NCBI GenBank assembly: GCA_039985655.1
Contig: JBDWSF010000018.1
Coordinates: forward strand, 248,001-312,000
Direction: 5' to 3'
DNA: 64,000 nucleotides
Source: Postechiella sp039985655
Lineage (GTDB): Bacteria > Bacteroidota > Bacteroidia > Flavobacteriales > Flavobacteriaceae
Of the stretch, positions 8,853-17,670 are shown piece after piece. The number at the start of each line of letters is the position of its first letter. Position 1 is the first letter of the stretch. The position numbers were made by a program, and so were the translations under genes. The notes below the pieces were generated by a model. The model worked only from the letters and a program-made list of their open reading frames with translations, did no database searches and was not told the origin of the DNA.

Positions 8853-9743
8853 TACGTTCAATAAATCAGATTTTATTTTATCAATATTTTTTTGAAACAT
8901 GAGTTTCTCTAAAAATTCAAAATCTATAGTTTTAGGGATATCTTGCTGTTTCACGTATAATATGCCTTTGTTTTTTGTTTGTATTAATACTTCCGAGTTA
9001 GAAATAATATCTTCATGAAGCTTTTCTTCAATATTTATACTGATAAAATACCGAGATACTTTTTTATTTCTAATAGTAATTTGATTATTTTCTTTTATTT
9101 GTTTTAAAAATAAAGGCATTACTGAGCCATTAGAACCAAAAATATTACCAAACCGAACAATTAAAAAATCAATTTGAGAATTCCCCTTTAAGTTTTGCAA
9201 GTAGTTTTGGGCAATAGCTTTTGTTATTCCTATAATACTTTTTGGGTTTACAGTTTTATCTGTGGAAATAAAAACAAATTTTTTAGTTTGATGTTTTACG
9301 GCTAAATCTGCTAATAATTTTGTTCCAAAAACATTCAATCTTATAGCTTCATAAGGATGTTTTTCCATCAATGAAACATGTTTATAAGCTGCTATATGAA
9401 AAACAATACTAGGCTTGTATATCTCGAAAATACTTTCCATGACATTCGTGTCTCTAATATCTGCTAAAACAAAATGAACATTTTTATCATGAGAGCCTTC
9501 AAATTCTTTTTGAAGAAAATATAAAGGAGATTCTGCATTATCTATTAATATTAATTTCTTAAAATCGCTGTTTAATAATTGTTTTACAAGCCCGCTACCA
9601 ATAGTACCAGTAGCCCCAGTAATTAAAATAGCATCATTTTTAAAGTTAAAACTTAATGCACTCGATGATTTCTTATTGTTTGAATTGAGTAATCCAGATT
9701 CATCTAATAAGTTTTGAATGCGATTAACTGTAGATTTATTCAT
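8844..9743 (-). CDS. short soluble CapD-like SDR (polysaccharide biosynthesis)
   Basis: A 299-residue protein that aligns with the catalytic half of the 648-residue CapD homologue at 96-2042 but lacks membrane helices and the first nucleotide-binding domain. The NAD motif is TGATGTIGSG. The catalytic signature is STDKTVNPKSIIGITKAIA: the Asp and Lys are kept, but the Met of the paralogue (VMGATK) is Ile here. The C-terminal third is also shorter and diverged. It may be a stand-alone 4,6-dehydratase or epimerase, or a degenerate copy. It is on the same strand as the sugar transferase gene 170 bases away. Confidence 0.8.
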   Translation of the reverse strand: MNKSTVNRIQNLLDESGLLNSNNKKSSSALSFNFKNDAILITGATGTIGSGLVKQLLNSDFKKLILIDNAESPLYFLQKEFEGSHDKNVHFVLADIRDTNVMESIFEIYKPSIVFHIAAYKHVSLMEKHPYEAIRLNVFGTKLLADLAVKHQTKKFVFISTDKTVNPKSIIGITKAIAQNYLQNLKGNSQIDFLIVRFGNIFGSNGSVMPLFLKQIKENNQITIRNKKVSRYFISINIEEKLHEDIISNSEVLIQTKNKGILYVKQQDIPKTIDFEFLEKLMFQKNIDKIKSDLLNVLT

Positions 9744-9914
9744 TTTATGAACTAAATGATGGTGAAATATTACTTACTGATTATCATAATGTTACTTAGT
9801 TAGTTAGTTATATGATAAGTTAGAAATTTAAGAATAAAAAAATCCAATTCTAAACGCCACAAATTTTGTTGATTTTAATAAAAAATGTCTAATAAAATAA
9901 AGGCTTTAAAGTGC

Positions 9915-10508
9915 CTATTTTATTAAAACACGAATTACAGTCTTAAAAATAAGTTTTAAATCTAAGAAGAAGGATCTCTTTTTAATATATGTTTTATTAT
10001 AACTCAGCTTATCTGGAATAATCGTGTTGATATAATATTTTTCAGGATTTTCGGCCTTTTTAAGAAGTTCAACTTCGTTTCTATATTCTAAAGAAGCCAA
10101 TCCTGTTATACCTGGTCTTACAGATAAAATTATTAAATCCTCTTTTTTATAAAAATCGACATAGTATCTTAGTTCAGGTCTTGGTCCAACAAAACTCATA
10201 TGGCCAAGTAAAACATTTAAAAGCTGTGGGAATTCATCAATTTTATAACGTCTTAGAAAATAACCAACTTTTGTTACTCTAGAATCCCTGTTACCAATGG
10301 TTAAAAGTCCTTTTTTTTCGGACTTGGTATGCATGGTTCTAAATTTAAAAATATTGAAATCTGTATTGTTTTTGCCAACGCGATTTTGAATGAAAAGAAT
10401 AGGACCTTTGGAATCCATTTTAATAATTATAGCAATAAAAATTAATAACGGTGCAATAATTATTAAGACCAATAAGGCTAAAATAAAATCGAAACTGCGC
10501 TTAATCAT
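9915..10508 (-). CDS. initiating sugar-phosphate transferase (PglC/WcaJ-type)
   Basis: A 197-residue minimal phosphoglycosyl transferase. It starts MIKRSFDFILALLVLIIIAP, the re-entrant membrane helix with its basic entry motif, continues with FIQNRVGKNNTDFNIFKFRTM, and has the Asp-Glu catalytic pair in YKIDEFPQLLNVLLGHMSFV followed by GPRPE. Such enzymes move a sugar phosphate from a UDP-sugar onto undecaprenyl phosphate, the first membrane step of capsule or glycan assembly. The ATG overlaps the stop of the upstream gene by one base (TAATG), so the pair is co-translated. The sugar is not determined. Confidence 0.92.
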   Translation of the reverse strand: MIKRSFDFILALLVLIIIAPLLIFIAIIIKMDSKGPILFIQNRVGKNNTDFNIFKFRTMHTKSEKKGLLTIGNRDSRVTKVGYFLRRYKIDEFPQLLNVLLGHMSFVGPRPELRYYVDFYKKEDLIILSVRPGITGLASLEYRNEVELLKKAENPEKYYINTIIPDKLSYNKTYIKKRSFFLDLKLIFKTVIRVLIK

Positions 10509-10879
10509 TATTCAATAACCATATTAAGAATGGTTGCTATACTATCACAGTTTTCAATAGTTAGAATAATGTCTTTTTCCTTATAGTTACCTTCAACATT
10601 ATAAATGCCGCATGGTTTTTGACGGGTATTACTATTTGAAAAATTAATATCACCTTTTTTTAGTATGTAAGCGATAGCAATAGTATCCATTTCTTTTGAA
10701 GCCAATTCTTGTTTAAAATTAGGACTATGAACAATCTTTTTTGAGTTGATGTTTTTCAAAACCCGAGCATCAGGCCCGTAGCTGCAAGATGTTTTTTTTC
10801 CGTTAAAAAAGAAAGCTAAAATGACAAGTCCAATTGAAAAACCTCCTAAGTAATAACCTATACGTTGTATTAATTTCAT
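10508..10879 (-). CDS. small single-pass membrane protein (possibly DUF4258)
   Basis: 123 residues: an N-terminal membrane helix (IGYYLGGFSIGLVILAFFF, ~6-24), a short Cys-containing linker (KKTSCSYGPDARV), and a small folded domain with two further cysteines. It lies just downstream of the alanine dehydrogenase gene (37 bases) on the same strand and overlaps the next gene by one base. From memory, flavobacterial proteins with this start are labelled DUF4258; I could not check it. No function can be assigned. Confidence 0.7.
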   Translation of the reverse strand: MKLIQRIGYYLGGFSIGLVILAFFFNGKKTSCSYGPDARVLKNINSKKIVHSPNFKQELASKEMDTIAIAYILKKGDINFSNSNTRQKPCGIYNVEGNYKEKDIILTIENCDSIATILNMVIE

Positions 10880-10916
10880 TAATTTATTTTAAAAAACTAG
10901 CATGTTTTACATCCAT

Positions 10917-12116
10917 TTAAAATATCAACAAGTTTATATCGCTGTAATTTAAATCGAACCAATCCCCAACAGATTTACTAGTTAGAATACCGTGGTAAAA
11001 GTACAACCCATTTTTTAAACCTTTATCAAATCTTAAAGAATTTTCTATACCACCATCTTCGGCTATTTTTAATAAATATGGCGTGAAAATATTACTAATT
11101 GAAACAGATGCTGTTCGCGAATAACGTGCTGGAATATTGGGCACACAATAATGGATAACACCATGTTTTATAAACGTTGGTTTTTTATGTGTAGTAACTT
11201 CACTGGTTTCAAAACAACCACCCATATCTATGCTAACATCAATTATGACTGATCTTTTTTTCATGTTTTCAACCATAGTCTCTGTAATAACAATAGGTGA
11301 TCTGTTGGTGCCTCTAACAGCGCCTATAACTACATCACAGCGTTTTAAAGCTTTAGTTAAGTTTTTGGGTTGAATGGTAGAGGTGTAAAGTTGTCTACCT
11401 AAATTGGTTTGAACTCTCCGCAATTTGGTAATTGAGTTATCAAAGACTTTAACATTTGCACCTAGACCAATAGCACTTCTTGCTGCAAACTCTCCAACAG
11501 TTCCAGCTCCAATAATAACAACCTCAATAGGAGGGACGCCGCTTATGTTACCTAGCATTAGTCCATTGCCATCTTTATTATTTGACAAGAGTTCTGCCGC
11601 AACTAAAACAGATGCCGTTCCTGCAATTTCACTTAAAGATCTAACTGCGGGATAGCTGCCATCTGCATCTCTTATAAATTCGAATGCTAAAGCTGTAACG
11701 CGTTTAGCTGCTAAAGCTTCAAAATACTTTTTTGATTGTGTTTTTATTTGTAAAGCTGAAATTAAAATGGCTTGCGGGTTTAAAAGTTTAATCTGCTCAA
11801 TACTAGGTGGTTCTACTTTTAAAACCATGGGGCAAGCAAAAACTTTGGCTGTATCTTTAGTTATTTCTGCGCCAGCCTCACTATAATCTTTATCACTAAA
11901 ACTTGCGCCACTACCAGCACCAGATTCTAATAAAACGCGATGTCCATTGCTAACTAAAGCCGATACGGCATCTGGAGTTAAACAAATGCGTTTTTCCTGG
12001 TAAGCTGTTTCTTTTGGAATGCCTATAAATAGTTCTCCTTTTCGTTTATATATTTCTAGAGTTTCTTCTTGTGGTAAAAGTTGTTCTTTTGTGAAAGGAG
12101 ACAATGGTTTTGACAT
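10917..12116 (-). CDS. ald: alanine dehydrogenase
   Basis: A 399-residue AlaDh/PNT-family enzyme. It shows the N-terminal substrate domain (GIPKETAYQEKRICLTPDAV), the Rossmann motif VVIIGAGTVGEFAARSAIGL (~200), and the later segment VIIDVSIDMGGCFETSEVTT. It interconverts L-alanine with pyruvate and ammonia using NAD. The N-terminal extension of about 25 residues ahead of the domain is common in Bacteroidota. It is probably the first gene of a three-gene unit with the small membrane protein and the sugar transferase (gaps of 37 and -1 bases). Confidence 0.92.
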   Translation of the reverse strand: MSKPLSPFTKEQLLPQEETLEIYKRKGELFIGIPKETAYQEKRICLTPDAVSALVSNGHRVLLESGAGSGASFSDKDYSEAGAEITKDTAKVFACPMVLKVEPPSIEQIKLLNPQAILISALQIKTQSKKYFEALAAKRVTALAFEFIRDADGSYPAVRSLSEIAGTASVLVAAELLSNNKDGNGLMLGNISGVPPIEVVIIGAGTVGEFAARSAIGLGANVKVFDNSITKLRRVQTNLGRQLYTSTIQPKNLTKALKRCDVVIGAVRGTNRSPIVITETMVENMKKRSVIIDVSIDMGGCFETSEVTTHKKPTFIKHGVIHYCVPNIPARYSRTASVSISNIFTPYLLKIAEDGGIENSLRFDKGLKNGLYFYHGILTSKSVGDWFDLNYSDINLLIF

Positions 12117-12266
12117 GCTTTGTTTTTTTAATAAAATTGAAATTACGAATATTTTTTTAATTTCCTAAAATAGAAATCAATTTATACGATTCATTTTTTT
12201 TAAATAGTAAGATGTTTTTTCATAGATTATATGGGTTTACCTTACTGTATTTTAATTTAAAAGAAT

Positions 12267-12274
12267 TAATTTTG
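12267..12274 (+). promoter_or_regulatory. putative -7 box TAATTTTG of the receptor gene
   Basis: TAATTTTG matches the Bacteroidota -7 consensus TAnnTTTG and ends 17 bases before the ATG of the outer-membrane receptor gene. No clear TTG -33 box is seen at the usual spacing, so this is a moderate call. Confidence 0.4.
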
Positions 12275-12291
12275 TAAGTACGACTTTATAT

Positions 12292-14727
12292 ATGAAAATT
12301 ATCAAACTACCTTATTTTATTTTATTCTTTTTTTCAACGTTTTGTTATTCGCAAAGTTACAGCATTAGAGGTGTTTTGCAAGATGATAACAAGCAACCCA
12401 TCGCATTCGCGAATGCGATATTAGTTGATTTAGAAGATATCAATATTGTAAAAGGAACTATTACTAATGAATCAGGATATTTTACCCTTGAAAACTTAAA
12501 ACCTGGGGCGTATATATTTAAAATTAGTTTTTTAGGTTTTAAAGAATATACAACTAGAGTAGAATTAGATAGAACTATTAATTTTGAAGTCATAACACTT
12601 AAAGAAACACCACAAGAACTTAATGGTGTTACTGTAATAGCTAAACGACCAACCATTAAGCGTTTGGTAGATCGTACCGTATTTAATGTTGAGAATTCTA
12701 CATTGTCTAATAACAATGTTTTGGATGTATTGAAGCATACACCAGGTGTTTTAATTAATAATGATAAAATAACAGTTAAAAACACAACGCCGACAATCTA
12801 TATAAACGATAGGAAAGTACATTTGTCAGCTGAGGAGGTGAAGCAATTACTAGAAGGAACCCCTGCGAATAACATTAAATCTATAGAGGTTATAACAAAC
12901 CCACCAGCTAAATACGAAGCTGAAGGTGGAGCGGTTTTAAACATAGTAACGAGTAAAAATATAATTGCAGGTTATAACGGAAGTATTTTTGGTAATTATA
13001 AGCAGGGTAGCGAGTTTCCTAAATACGCTATAGGTACAAGTCATTTTTTTAAAACAAAAAAGTTAAACACATATTTAAACTATAATATTAGTCCTAGAAA
13101 AGATTTTATAGATAATAATGAATTTATAAATTTTGTAAATGATGATGCTTTAGAGATTTCTAGTTGGGAAACGGATTTTAAAAAAACTCAAGAAACAACT
13201 AATCAAAATATTAATACCAATATTGATTATCAAATAAATGATAATAATAGCCTGGGTTTTGCTGCTAACATTTTGGTAAAACCTAGAGAAAATTCTAAAA
13301 CTAACACGAATTCTGAAACTTTGGTGTTTGGGTCGAATCAAGCTCTCGATTCTACATTTAACACCTCAAACCGTTTAGTTGAAGAAACCTTTAATTTGGC
13401 TTTTACGTTAGATTATTTGCATAAGTTTGATAACGAAGGCGAACAAATCAGTGGAAGTTGGCATTATACTAATTATGATTTTTCAAATTTTCAAGATGTA
13501 AATACGGGGTATTTTTTACCAAATGCTGATGTGTCGTTTCGAGATAATAAGTTTCAAACCTTTTCTAGTCAAAAAATAAAAATTTATACCAGTCAAATCG
13601 ATTATGAATTACCTATTAACGATTCAGCATTATTTGAAGCCGGAGCAAAAATTTCTAATATTAATTCAGAAAGTATTTTAAATCAATTTACTTTCGAAAA
13701 TGATATAAGAATGGAGGACTTACAAAATTCTGATACGTTTTTATATGATGAAACCAATTATGCGGGATATTTAAGTTATGCTAAAGATTGGAGCTCTTGG
13801 AGTTTAAAGTCTGGTCTTCGAATTGAATACACGGATATAAAAGGTAATTCATTATCTGTAAATGAAATTAATAATAATGATTATGTAAAGTTTTTTCCAT
13901 CAATTCATTTATCAAAAAAAATAAAAAATGATAATGAATTGTATTTTAATTATAATAAAAGGATTTATAGACCTAGTTATAGTCAATTAAATCCTTTTAA
14001 GTATTTTATTAATGATAATACTTTTTTATCTGGAGACCCTAATTTAGTACCTCAAATAGATGATAATTTTACTATAGGTTATATATTTAGTGAAGACTAT
14101 AATTTCGAATTATATTATAGAAATGAATCTAACCCCATTCTTTTAGTTGTTTTTCAAGATAATGTCAATAACTTGATTAAATACGCTAATACAAATATCG
14201 ATAGAAGTGTTTCTTATGGAGTAGATTTTAGTGTATATAAAAAGTTGTTTAGTCATTGGAATTTTAGTGCGGTATCTTCGTTGTTTTATTATGATAATCA
14301 ATTCAAAGGTATTGAAAGCGATAATGTTCTTTTTACATCAAGTAAATGGACGTCGTATTTACAATTAATTAATTATTTTTCTTTTTTAAAGGATAAAAGT
14401 TTAAATATAGATTTGTCTTATATTTATATTTCTCCATGGGCAGAAGGGCCTTCTGTATTGAGTACTAGATCTAGCTTAGATATTTCTTTACGCAAAACAC
14501 TTTGGGATAATAGAGCTTCTCTTAGTATTGGGGTGATAGATGTTTTTAATAGATATAATTTCACTGAAACCAGTAGATTTTTAAATCAAGATATTGTAAT
14601 AAACTCTAGAAAAGAAAATAGATTGTTTGTCCTAGGTTTTAATTATAAGTTTGGAAATTATAGATTAACTAACAGTGAAAAAGAAACTAATATTGAAGAA
14701 CGAAATAGGATAACTAATAAAGATTAA
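12292..14727 (+). CDS. outer-membrane TonB-dependent receptor-like beta-barrel protein
   Basis: 811 residues. A signal peptide (ending near FCYSQS) is followed by a CarboxypepD-regulatory-like domain (~22-105: GVLQDDNKQPIAFANAILVD), a plug domain (~125-225, with SIEVITNPPAKYEAEGGAVL), and a long C-terminal beta-barrel ending in an aromatic-rich strand (FVLGFNYKFGNYRL). This is the OMP_b-brl_3 type found in Bacteroidota; the ligand is unknown. No SusD-like partner, sigma factor or anti-sigma factor adjoins it, so it is probably expressed alone. The stop overlaps the convergent membrane-protein gene by four bases. Confidence 0.88.
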   Translation: MKIIKLPYFILFFFSTFCYSQSYSIRGVLQDDNKQPIAFANAILVDLEDINIVKGTITNESGYFTLENLKPGAYIFKISFLGFKEYTTRVELDRTINFEVITLKETPQELNGVTVIAKRPTIKRLVDRTVFNVENSTLSNNNVLDVLKHTPGVLINNDKITVKNTTPTIYINDRKVHLSAEEVKQLLEGTPANNIKSIEVITNPPAKYEAEGGAVLNIVTSKNIIAGYNGSIFGNYKQGSEFPKYAIGTSHFFKTKKLNTYLNYNISPRKDFIDNNEFINFVNDDALEISSWETDFKKTQETTNQNINTNIDYQINDNNSLGFAANILVKPRENSKTNTNSETLVFGSNQALDSTFNTSNRLVEETFNLAFTLDYLHKFDNEGEQISGSWHYTNYDFSNFQDVNTGYFLPNADVSFRDNKFQTFSSQKIKIYTSQIDYELPINDSALFEAGAKISNINSESILNQFTFENDIRMEDLQNSDTFLYDETNYAGYLSYAKDWSSWSLKSGLRIEYTDIKGNSLSVNEINNNDYVKFFPSIHLSKKIKNDNELYFNYNKRIYRPSYSQLNPFKYFINDNTFLSGDPNLVPQIDDNFTIGYIFSEDYNFELYYRNESNPILLVVFQDNVNNLIKYANTNIDRSVSYGVDFSVYKKLFSHWNFSAVSSLFYYDNQFKGIESDNVLFTSSKWTSYLQLINYFSFLKDKSLNIDLSYIYISPWAEGPSVLSTRSSLDISLRKTLWDNRASLSIGVIDVFNRYNFTETSRFLNQDIVINSRKENRLFVLGFNYKFGNYRLTNSEKETNIEERNRITNKD

Positions 14728-15245
14728 AAATATTGAGATATTTTCTCCCAAAAACTTTTAGGGGATATTTTCAATTCATCCTCTAATTCTTGCATCGATT
14801 TATTTGCCTCATTAACAGTATTAAATATTTTAGCTCTAATTAAATAAATAGAAGGTATAATAGCTGCCATGATAGGTATTAAATAAATTAATTGGTTGCT
14901 ATCAACATGCTCTGCGTCTTTATTTATTACATCAAAAATCTGATAGGCATACATTGCTATAGGAACTAATAAAGCGTGATACCACCAATGTCTACATGTG
15001 AAAAACCATAAAAACAATAGATATAAAGGAACTAGTTTACCTAATAGAACCCAAACAGCAACACCTGCATTATTATAATAACCGCTGTTGTATTTAAATA
15101 AAAAAGTGTCCCAAACTTCTACGTCTGGGACACTTTCGTGTAAGTAAAATAAATAAGGCGTTATAGCTATTAACGTTGCTATAACACTACCTGTAGATAT
15201 TAATTTTCTACCTTCTAATGTCTTTTTTTGCGACTTTAACTCCAT
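14724..15245 (-). CDS. four-helix integral membrane protein of unknown function
   Basis: 173 residues from the ATG at 15245 (a TTG one codon earlier is possible). Four hydrophobic stretches are visible: ~17-40 (ISTGSVIATLIAITPYLFYL), ~60-85, ~90-107 and ~123-140. A cytosolic C-terminal tail contains SMQELEDELKISPKSFWEKI. The spacing of aromatic residues and a conserved-looking HESVPDVEVWDTFLF loop suggest a real protein, but I do not know the family. The start overlaps the end of a small secreted-peptide ORF (15208-15330) on the same strand. Confidence 0.75.
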   Translation of the reverse strand: MELKSQKKTLEGRKLISTGSVIATLIAITPYLFYLHESVPDVEVWDTFLFKYNSGYYNNAGVAVWVLLGKLVPLYLLFLWFFTCRHWWYHALLVPIAMYAYQIFDVINKDAEHVDSNQLIYLIPIMAAIIPSIYLIRAKIFNTVNEANKSMQELEDELKISPKSFWEKISQYF

Positions 15246-15330
15246 CAATGTTGAAATTGTTTACCGCTTGAGCTGTAAATAACACGCCTCCGAATATTGC
15301 AATTGCAATTAAATACTTTTTAGTTTTCAT
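15208..15330 (-). CDS. 40-residue putative secreted peptide
   Basis: A 41-codon frame with an ATG at 15330. The product begins MKTKKYLIAIAIFGG and has a convincing signal peptide with cleavage near TAQA, leaving a short basic peptide (VNNFNIDGVKVAKKDIRR). It overlaps the start of the downstream membrane protein gene by 38 bases in another frame. Small flavobacterial exported peptides of similar design exist as far as I recall. The frame is short, so it may be a truncated or spurious ORF. Confidence 0.5.
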   Translation of the reverse strand: MKTKKYLIAIAIFGGVLFTAQAVNNFNIDGVKVAKKDIRR

Positions 15331-15489
15331 AATGTAAGGGATTTAATTAATTAATATATCCCAAAAGTAATTACTAACTGTACTGAAGAAACTGGTTAAA
15401 TGTTAAAATTATGTTAAAAACAATAATTTTGTAAATTTCCGTTGAGGCTTTTCCGTAAATCTTCAGTTTCGGAAGTGATTTGTTGTTAT

Positions 15490-15936
15490 TTATTTATGTT
15501 TTTCAAGCAATTTGGTTTTGTTTTCCTGGTTCATACTAAGCTTTAATGTTCTCGTTTTGTCATCATTTAATGTCAAATCAATCCTATTAAAACGATCTGG
15601 TAAAATATCTTTTGCGATTTCTGGCCATTCTATAATAGACCAGTTATTAGAATATAAATAATCTTCTATTCCAAAATTGTAGGCTTCTTCAATATCGTTT
15701 ATTCGATACAAATCAAAATGATATATTAAAGAATCTACAGTTTTATATTCATTAACGATAGAAAAAGTAGGACTACTAACATCGTCTGCGCAACCTAACG
15801 CCTTTACAATAGCCTTTATTAGTGTTGTTTTACCAACACTCATATCCCCATAAAGTAATAAGGTTTTAGTGCTAACATTTTCTATAAGTTGCTTAGCAAC
15901 AGATTCTAATTCATTTAATGTGTATACTATTTCCAC
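15490..15936 (-). CDS. tsaE: tRNA threonylcarbamoyladenosine biosynthesis ATPase TsaE
   Basis: About 148 residues. It has the Walker A motif GDMSVGKTTL, the switch-like segment SSPTFSIVNEY, the HFDLYRI strand and IIEWPE, all hallmarks of TsaE (YjeE). The protein powers turnover of the TsaB-TsaD complex that makes t6A37 in ANN-decoding tRNAs. I place the start at the GTG at 15936 (MEIVYTLNELESVA), which matches the usual TsaE N-terminus; a TTG at 15960 would add eight residues. It lies just downstream of porX on the same strand with a gap of about 95 bases. Confidence 0.92.
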   Translation of the reverse strand: MEIVYTLNELESVAKQLIENVSTKTLLLYGDMSVGKTTLIKAIVKALGCADDVSSPTFSIVNEYKTVDSLIYHFDLYRINDIEEAYNFGIEDYLYSNNWSIIEWPEIAKDILPDRFNRIDLTLNDDKTRTLKLSMNQENKTKLLEKHK

Positions 15937-16030
15937 AATATCATAAAAATATTTATACAATAATAATCATATTAAATGATAAAAACTAATAAAAACACGT
16001 ACTTCATCGGTGTTTTGTGTTTTTTACGGA

Positions 16031-17584
16031 TTATTTCGGATTGAAGACTACAAATGGAATAATCATTTCTTCAAGAGAAACCCCGCCATGTTGATACGTA
16101 TTTCTAAAATAACTAACATAGTGATTATAGTTGTTTGGATAGGCAAAAAACGAGTCGTTTTTCGCAAAAATATAAGAACTACTCATATTAATCGTTGGCA
16201 AATGCGCCTCTTTTGGATCTTTTAGTGCCAATACATCTTTAGAGTCATAAGTTAAACTTCGGCCAGTTTTATAGCGTAAATTTAAACTGGTATCTCTATC
16301 GCCTATAACTTTCGATGGGTTTTTAACATTAATAGTCCCGTGATCTGTAGTTAATATCAATTTAAATCCAAGCGCTTGTGCTTGATGTATCATTTCTAAA
16401 AGTGGAGAGTTTTTAAACCAACTCAACGTTAAAGATCGATAGGCTTTGTCGTTTGAAGCCAATTCTTTTACGACTTCCATCTCTGTTTTAGAATGCGAAA
16501 GCATATCTACAAAATTGTAAACGATTACAGTAAGGTCGTTGTCCTTTAAACCTTTAAAATTGTCAGCCAATTTTTTTCCTGTTTTTAAATTTGTGATTTT
16601 ATAATACTCATATTTTAAATGATTTAAGCTTAAGCGTTTCATTTGCGACTCTAGAAATTCAGATTCAAATAAATTTTTGCCACCTTCATCCGTATCGTTT
16701 TTCCAGTATTTAGGAAATAACTTTTCCATATCACTAGGCATCAACCCCGAAAAAATGGCGTTTCTTGCATATTGAGTCGCAGTAGGGAGTATGCTGTAAA
16801 AGGCTTCTTCCTTTTCCTTTTTATAATAGTTGTTTATAATCGGTTCAAAAACTTTCCATTGATCATATCTTAAGTTGTCAACAACAACTAATAATGTTGG
16901 TTGTTCTTTACTTAACTCTGGCGCAATCTTATCTTTAAAAAGCGTGTGAGACATCACAGGAGCATCCGTATGTGGTTCGAACCAATCGGTATAATTCTTA
17001 TCTATAAATTTACTGAATTGCATATTCGCTTCACTTTTTTGAGATTCTAAAATCTCAAACATTCCAATATCTTCAATGTCTTCAAGCTGAATTTCCCAAT
17101 AAATAAGTTTTTGGTAAAGATTCACCCAATCTTCATAAGAATTGACCATAGCCAAATCCATTGCTATTTTCCTGAATTCTTGTTGGTAGTTAGACGTCGT
17201 TTTTTCTGAAATTAATCGCGAATGGTCTAAATTCTTTTTTAAACTCAGTAAAATTTGATTTGGGTTTACGGGTTTAATCAAATAATCAGCTATTTTATTT
17301 CCAATAGCTTCTTCCATAATATACTCTTCCTCACTTTTAGTGATCATCACCACAGGAAGATTATCTTGTTTTTCTTTAATTTCATTTAAAGTTTCAAGCC
17401 CAGTTAATCCTGGCATATTTTCATCTAAAAAAACAATATCAAAGTTGGTGTCGTCTAAAATGTCAATAGCTTCGGTACCACTATTACACGTTGTAACGTT
17501 ATAATTCTTTTTCTCAAGAAATAAGATGTGTGGTTTCAATAAATCAATTTCATCATCAACCCAAAGTATTTTTATTGTATTCAT
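16031..17584 (-). CDS. porX: PorX: response regulator with PglZ phosphatase domain (type IX secretion)
   Basis: 517 residues. An N-terminal receiver domain (~4-120) has the acidic pocket VDDE, the phospho-acceptor Asp in FLDENMPG and the Lys in YLIKPVNP. A helical linker (~125-200) leads to a C-terminal PglZ/alkaline-phosphatase-fold domain (~220-515) with LLVVVDNLRYDQW and LILTTDHGTINVKNP, whose Asp/His residues bind zinc. This architecture is specific to PorX, which works with the sensor PorY and the ECF factor SigP to control the type IX secretion system in Bacteroidota. No other por gene is in the window. Confidence 0.95.
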   Translation of the reverse strand: MNTIKILWVDDEIDLLKPHILFLEKKNYNVTTCNSGTEAIDILDDTNFDIVFLDENMPGLTGLETLNEIKEKQDNLPVVMITKSEEEYIMEEAIGNKIADYLIKPVNPNQILLSLKKNLDHSRLISEKTTSNYQQEFRKIAMDLAMVNSYEDWVNLYQKLIYWEIQLEDIEDIGMFEILESQKSEANMQFSKFIDKNYTDWFEPHTDAPVMSHTLFKDKIAPELSKEQPTLLVVVDNLRYDQWKVFEPIINNYYKKEKEEAFYSILPTATQYARNAIFSGLMPSDMEKLFPKYWKNDTDEGGKNLFESEFLESQMKRLSLNHLKYEYYKITNLKTGKKLADNFKGLKDNDLTVIVYNFVDMLSHSKTEMEVVKELASNDKAYRSLTLSWFKNSPLLEMIHQAQALGFKLILTTDHGTINVKNPSKVIGDRDTSLNLRYKTGRSLTYDSKDVLALKDPKEAHLPTINMSSSYIFAKNDSFFAYPNNYNHYVSYFRNTYQHGGVSLEEMIIPFVVFNPK

Positions 17585-17634
17585 TTAAATAAGTTTTGTT
17601 ATCGTTAAGTACTATATATGGTGTTATTAATATT

Positions 17635-17642
17635 TATATTTG
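17635..17642 (+). promoter_or_regulatory. putative -7 box TATATTTG of the HD-domain gene
   Basis: TATATTTG fits TAnnTTTG and ends 28 bases before the TTG start of the HD phosphohydrolase gene. A -33 TTG at proper spacing is not evident. Confidence 0.4.
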
Positions 17643-17670
17643 TGCTATAAATAATATTAAAATTTGAAGT

